From the NCBI RefSeq assembly GCF_904849725.1, contig NC_058523.1, forward strand, positions 206,301,689-206,365,688: DNA of 64,000 bases, in the 5' to 3' direction. The position numbers and the translations under genes are program-made. The notes under the pieces were generated by a model. It had not been told where the DNA came from and did no database searches. It saw only the letters and a program-made list of their open reading frames with translations. The DNA is from Hordeum vulgare subsp. vulgare (Eukaryota; Streptophyta; Magnoliopsida; Poales; Poaceae). This document shows, in pieces, positions 58,653 to 64,000 of this stretch (positions are counted from its first letter, which is position 1; each line of letters begins with the position of its first letter).

Positions 58653-61222
58653 CGTAGTGGTCATCAAGGAGGAGAAACACCAAGGTTGCTCGCGGCGGCT
58701 TCGTTTGGAGACGGTTGCCCTGGAGAAGGGTCGTGCGATGCTGCTCGGGAGTTATTCTGCAGAAAAGATATTCTACAATGTCTCAGTTAGCATGATGACA
58801 CTCAATTATTAATACTAGTTTATAATGAAACTCACCGTGCCAATCGAAGAGAAGACGGGCATCGGCGGAGGGACTTGACCGCTCATCTCGCATAGACCGT
58901 GAAGAGTGGGTCGTATTAGTTAGTAATGAAACAGACATTACACACATGATTTTGCTAACGTGAAAAAAACATACCACAAAAAGCTCGTACAGGGCCCGTT
59001 GACCCGCCTCATTCCGGGCCCTCTCCTCCTCAATCAATCGTGTCGTGGTCTGGTCCCTCTCATCAAGAGCAGCCTGAAGAGCAGCCTGGCTTGCCAATCT
59101 CTCTTTCTCAAGAGCAGCCTGGTTTGCCGCTCTCTCTTTCTGAAGAGCAGCCTGAAACACCATTCCTCGTTACCACGGTAATGATCTATGGTGACACACA
59201 TAATGAAATGGATGAAAGTGTTCTTAGTCCGTACAACTAACCTCGATGGCAAGTTCGACTGGCCGTGGACGACGCGTTATCTTAGGGCAACTGCTCGACT
59301 GGCGCGCCTTGATGTCTGGAAGAGTGAGTGGACAACGTATTATCCCATCTCCAATGGCTATCGAGCCATGGGGCCTCCCACCACCATATATCATCACTAG
59401 CTCTGGATTCAAAGGTTCCTGGCTAGGGTTAAAGTCATCCCCTTTCGTAGCCTTCCCCGCATCCCTCTGTGCCACGAGCTTCTGGTGGGATGATATGTTG
59501 GTGAAGTTATTGGGATCATCCAGGTCAGACTCAGAGAATGCCTTCGCCTTCTTGTACGAGGCAGTATGGGCCATGCCATAAAGGTCGTACAAGTGTGGCA
59601 TCTCCGTCTTATTGTGATGCGCCTAAAAGAGAGGAACAAAATATTAGCATCAAGAATAAATTGCATGAATCATGAAGCAAATCACATACCCAGTTTCGTC
59701 CAAACTGAAGTAAGTTGGTGTTGCCTTGATGGTGTGGCACACCAACCATTTGGCTACGTTGATCCTTCGCATTCTCGTGGACGGCTCGCCAGCTGCCTGT
59801 GCACCACTCATCAACCAACGCCTCCCAACAATCCATCTTATCCGCACACCATCTCGGGGGAACCTGTAAGTTATTAGAAAGAATTTTCAGCGCTATGCCT
59901 ATGAATGAAATCAAGAAAACTACGTAGAAGGACTTAAGAATAGGTAATTACCTTCATGTATTGCTCCTTCTTCAGAAACTTTCTGCGGCCATCCTTCTTC
60001 TGCTTCTTAATACCACGCGTGCCGTAGTAATCTTGAATAGCCTGCGGCCGAGCCTCGTGGCGCAAGTTCTATAGTAACCGCCTACACTCGGCCTCGAGAA
60101 CCCTGGCCGCCTCCTCCTCATATCCATCCTCATACCTATAGAAGGTCTGCAATCAAACGTGAAAACACCGATTAGTACAATAATTAGCTATATTGTTAGT
60201 TTTAGATTCTGTAAAAGGATAATTTACCCAAAAGCTCTTGATCACCATATCGGCCCTCGTGTGGCACAAGATACCATCTAGAATCTCCTTCGGCGGGGCC
60301 TGGGCAGCCTGGTAGTGCTCCCAGGAAAATCCTAGTGTAGGAACCTGACCCTCACCAGGTAACGTGACAAACCCCGGGAATTTTGTCCGGCAAAGCACAC
60401 CAAGGACGGAGTTCGGCCTGCGGACTCGAAGAGGGTGTACCCATCCCCTGCAGTATGATAATGTCAACGCATTAGATATTTGAACAAACTTGAAGGCAAA
60501 AGTTAAAAAAAGGGTAAATGTAGTTACCTATCTCCTTCAGGTTTTATCACCGACCTCTGCTCGCGGGTAGCCGGGGCGACCGGGAGACGTGTACTACCAC
60601 GCTTGTACACAGTGGCCCCGTCCACCTGCACATTGCTCTCACTATCCGTAAGCTCATCCCCGCCATCCCCGCCCCCTAAGCCACCCAGACCCTCGGTCCA
60701 ATCCGGCAACTCGGTACGATCCGGCCAGGTCTCCCATCCGGGACTCTCCACGTTGGGTGAAGCCTCCACAACCGTAGTCTCCTCCGGCTGCTCCTGGGCC
60801 GAATGCACCTTGACCCGAGGCTGCTCCTGGACCGGAGTCTCATGGGATGAATGCCCGTCAACAACAGGCTCCTGCACCGGAGTCCCCGTAGCCTCCTCCG
60901 CAAACGGGTCGACCATACTAGTCCTATGCTCGGTTGAATGAGCTGGTGGTGGTGGAGAGGACGTCTCAACAGTCCCCGTGGATCTTCCGCGGCCACCACT
61001 TCTCCCCGTACCCTTCCCCTTCTTCCCTACCCGACCAGCACCTCTCCAAGTGGGCAATGCCGCCGACGAAGAAGAACCCACGGGTGGTGTCGACAGACTG
61101 TCTGTCAAGGCTCTACGGAGAGATAGGGGTGGAAGGGAAGTGCCACCCCTCGTGCGGGGCGCCTGGGAAGAACCCGTCGAGCGATCTGGACCAGCGCCCA
61201 CCATCTTTCCACACGTGGTGAC
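58653..61222 (-). pseudogene. CACTA TNP1-like (Transposase_24 family) exons
   Basis: I predict eight minus-strand exons from GT-AG sites and frame: 61222-60528, 60447-60228, 60146-59952, 59863-59690, 59622-59242, 59151-58975, 58886-58836, 58756-58653, with stop TGA at 58664-58666. The first is a low-complexity Ser/Pro/Glu region; exons 3-5 hold the Transposase_24-type core (QAIQDYYG, PPRWCADKMDCWEALVDEW, then SQMVGVPHHQGNTNLLQFG); exon 6 is a coiled coil of repeated QAALEKER-like units. One in-frame TAG (60069-60071) interrupts exon 3. The protein would bind subterminal repeats. The seventh exon's acceptor is weak. The 61222 boundary joins in phase to the TNP2 exon ending at 61346. Confidence 0.75.
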
Positions 61223-61345
61223 CTGTCATGATAAAGATTAAAAGAAATTAGTACAACATAAAAAAATTGAATAACTGACATGAATAATAATATGTACATG
61301 AATAATGAAGATTAAAAAATATATAATTTAAGTTGTGAATCTTAC

Positions 61346-64000
61346 AAAGTAATAATCATCATCAATAAATGCATCGTCATCATCACTATCACGCATGTCT
61401 TCATGAATGACGTGCTCGGTGGGTTCATCGGCGTGAAGTTGTGAAAGGCCTTCCTTTAATCGTTGAAGCATTGACAGGTCATCCGCATCAGTAACCTCTA
61501 CGAGTTCCAGGTCTTCTGGTTCCGGCTCAGGGCTGGAGTCGGATTCATTGTCGCTATCTACTTCCATGTTCTTGGGTGAAGCACGGCGGTTCTTGAAACG
61601 TTTCTTGGAAAGACGTGTTTCTTGGAAGAATTCTCCATCATATGTGTCTGGGTTAATGTGAGGTTCATAATCCTGTTCATTTGGGAGAGGTGGTCTGACA
61701 TGTGGCGGCACTTCATAAACAACGTACCAACCTTCCAGATTCTTATCCGTTTGGCATGCCCACGGTAGATAGAAAACTTGGGTCGCCTGTTGAGCCGTAA
61801 TATAGACATCAGGAATATCTAAATGGGTGTTTGGATTGATTTTGACTAGTCCTCTATGTTCATGAGTCCTTATAGTATTTCTCAAATGGGTGCTTGGATG
61901 GATGTTGTATTTCTCAAATGAACGGACCTTATAGTCAAAACCATTAGCGACTTGTCTCAATTCGGCATCCATAGACTCTAAATTAGCCTACAAGTTTAAT
62001 ACAAAACGGTTGTAGCATTAGCCGCAAGTTAGACCAAGAATGAAATGGTCCATTATTGATAATTACCGTTTGTTTGAACCAAGAGATGAAACCGGGATAG
62101 CCGCCTCCTGTCTTTGACAGAAGCTCATACTCTTCGACGGAATCATTTTCGATCACCGCTCCATCCGAGAATTTGACGACGTAACGGCTGTTTGAAATAT
62201 CCGGGAATAAGAGAAGTTCAAATGAATTAGAAGTTACGGGAAGATGTGCCGAGAACTCACTCGATGTACGGTCGCACTTCTGTTTGGTTGTTGAAGGTAT
62301 ACAACGAAATGTTCCGCCAATCTTCGACATCCAACGTTATTGGTTTCGAAGCACCGGCTGGTGCGAGCTTCCCTTTGAATAGGTTGAGGTTGGACCCACC
62401 TTTTTTAGGGTCTGCATCATCATTCCGAGGCTTCGGATTATGCAAATGATGATTTTTGGCTTCGTAGTGTGCTGTCACAAAGTTTGCCACCTCCTCAGTA
62501 ATGAATGCCTCAGCCATCGATGCTTCAATTCTATGCTTATTTTTACATTTAGCTCGAAGGGTCTTCTGCATCCTCTCAGTTGCATAGCACCAACGATCTT
62601 GCACGGGCCCACCCAATCTTGCCTCGGTCTGTAGATGTAAAATCAAATGCTGCATTGGATTAAAGAAGCTCGGTGGACAGATCTTCTCTAACTTGCACAA
62701 CAACTCCGGTGCAAACTCCTCCATGTCTTCTACCACGCCAGGCGACAATTCTTTCGCACAAAGAACACGGAAGAAATAGCTTAGCTCCGCCAGTACTAGC
62801 CATTCATCCACAGGAATAAAGCCACGTAAAATCACCGGCATTACCCGCTCTAGCCATATGTGCCAATCATGACTATTGAGACCAAAGATTTTTTATTTTT
62901 CAAGACTCGCTCCCCTCTTTAGATTCGCTTCAAACCCATCGGGGAACATCAAGTGCATTTTGACCCACAAGATAATTTCCCTCATAGCTGGCCTTCCATG
63001 ATTGAACCAGGCCTTTGGCTTCGACCACTTCTGCTTTCCTTTGCCTTCTCGCATGTTTTGTAACGGTCTATGACTTAGTGTCTCTTGATTAACTCTAGCC
63101 TTAACATTATCCTTTGTCTTCGCATCTATGTCGAACAATGTACCAAAAATAGCCTCTCCGATATTCTTTTCAGTGTGCATCATGTCGATATTGTGTGGAA
63201 GAAGGAGGTCTTTGAAGTAAGGCAGATCCCAAAACAATGGCTTGTGAGTCCAGGCATGTTTTAAATTATACCCCTTGAAATACCCTGGACGCTCTCGATC
63301 AGACTCGAGGGCGTTTAACTGATCCAGGATCTATTGGCCTTTGAACGCAGGTGGTGCCATGTTTTTGACAACTTTACCTTCGGTAAAGTTATTCTTGTCT
63401 TTTCTGAACTGATGGTCAGGATCCAGGAACTGTCTATGCAAGTCAAAGCAAGAATACTTCCGACCCTCCTGCAATCAATGAAACTGAAGAGCTGCCTTGC
63501 ATTGGGGGCACGGGAACCTTCCATGCACACACCATCCAGAGAATAGCGCATACACTGGCAAGTCATGCATAGAGTACATGTACCACACATGCATTTTGAA
63601 GTTCTCTTTTCTAGCGGCATCGTATGTCTTGAACCCATTATCCCAAGCTTCTTCCAATTCATCCTTAAGCGGTTGCAAGTACACATTCATATTCTTCCCC
63701 GGATAATTGGGCCCTGGATTTATCAACGTCAGAAATATGTTCTTTCTTTGCATAATCTGCCGGGGGGGGGGGAGATTGAGTGGAATGACAAATACAGGCC
63801 AACAACTGTATTGGGTTGTCGTCATGCCGAAGGGATTAAAACCATCCGTGGCGGCGCAGACTCGAGGATTCCTTGGATCTGCCGCTTTATCCTGATGCAA
63901 TCCATCGAAATGTTTCCACGCTTCCCCATCTGATGTGTGTACCATCATCTTATTCCCATCCGCATCTAGTTCGGTTCTTTTGCCCAATTTGTGCCATGTC
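61346..64000 (-). pseudogene. CACTA TNP2-like transposase, C-terminal three quarters, broken
   Basis: The gene enters at the right edge. 63987-62893 is Transposase_21-like (blocks NGFNPFGM, YSCWPVFVIPLNLPP, FPCPQCKAAL, then LPYFKDLLLPHNIDMMHTEKN). 62841-62262 holds a DUF4218-type block (LCKLEKICPPSFFNPMQHL, EARLGGPVQDRW). An exon 62191-62087 and another near 61988-61346 hold a DUF4216-type block (ATQVFYLPWACQTD) and an acidic tail. In-frame stops: TGA 63475-63477, TAG 63331-63333, TAA 62893-62895. TNP2 cuts the element ends. The order Transposase_21, DUF4218, DUF4216 is the usual one. Dead unless the stops are suppressed or reading errors. Confidence 0.85.
63761..63775. repeat. Poly-G homopolymer in TNP2-like exon
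   Basis: A run of about 12 G on the plus strand (C on the coding minus strand) within the NLPPPRQ region. Such runs change length easily, and the reading frame across this one depends on it. Confidence 0.8.

Larger units (their letters stand above)
53134..64000 (-). mobile_element. Element H: CACTA (En/Spm, DTC) transposon, Caspar-like, left end and genes
   Basis: The left terminus CACTAAAGGAATCACC begins at 53134, followed by subterminal TTTGCCGTC/GACGGCAAA repeats, a 4.5-kb hairpin array, then a TNP1-like (Transposase_24) and a TNP2-like transposase on the minus strand. The right end is beyond 64000. The 3-bp target copy would be ctg (53131-53133). It lies inside the 5' LTR of element F. 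Confidence 0.9.

Overview
This window is plant nuclear DNA from a large, repeat-rich grass genome, most likely a Triticeae species (wheat, barley, rye or Aegilops). The evidence is the element content: a BARE-1/Angela/WIS-type Ty1-copia element whose LTRs open with TGTTGGAAATATGCCCTA on the minus strand, two Athila-lineage LTRs (Sabrina/WHAM-like, ending in an inverted form of TGATACGTCT), a chromodomain Ty3-gypsy of the Tekay/Del type, and a CACTA transposon with TTTGCCGTC subterminal repeats. I found no host protein-coding gene, no functional tRNA or rRNA, and no bacterial-style feature. Essentially everything is nested transposable elements. Family names are recalled from memory and are tentative; element boundaries, target-site duplications (TSDs), primer sites and domains are read from the sequence.

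Layout. (A) 1-5684, minus strand: Athila-like gypsy with a decayed gag-protease and its 5' LTR; it runs off the left edge. (B) 5685-6875 plus 22346-23618, plus strand: the 3' end of a BARE-like copia (RNase H remnant plus 3' LTR), with its LTR split by element C. (C) 6876-22345, plus strand: a complete 15.5-kb Tekay-type chromovirus with a perfect GGTAT TSD, very long LTRs (5.24 and 4.68 kb) and a broken gag-PR-RT-RH-IN-chromodomain. (D) 23619-26966, minus strand: a second Athila-like element with 5' LTR, primer site and an accessory ORF. (E) 26967-34740, plus strand: a gag-only copia arranged as LTR-gag-LTR-gag-LTR fragment. 34741-35905 is unassigned. (F) 35906-53133, minus strand: a LARD-like element (4.1-kb LTR, 3.7-kb non-coding internal region). 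(G) 35941-44557, minus strand: a complete BARE/Angela copia inserted in F's 3' LTR, with a perfect CCCAT TSD. (H) 53134 to beyond 64000, genes on the minus strand: a CACTA transposon inserted in F's 5' LTR.

How the parts relate. Relative insertion order can be read from what interrupts what: A and C are younger than B; B is younger than D; D abuts or interrupts E; G and H are younger than F. No element looks coding-competent in this window. G has nearly identical LTRs but a decayed interior, F and E carry no pol, and both points suggest mobilisation in trans by autonomous relatives.

The most unusual structures are: (1) the LTR of C, which carries a tRNA-like A-box/B-box Pol III promoter with a T run, TATA and splice-site motifs, and two acidic coding-like segments whose reading frames join exactly across a candidate GC-AG intron; and (2) the CACTA element, in which about eleven 400-bp purine/pyrimidine hairpin units lie inside a candidate 4.5-kb intron just after the transposase stop codon, and in which the TNP2-like and TNP1-like reading frames join in phase at predicted splice sites.
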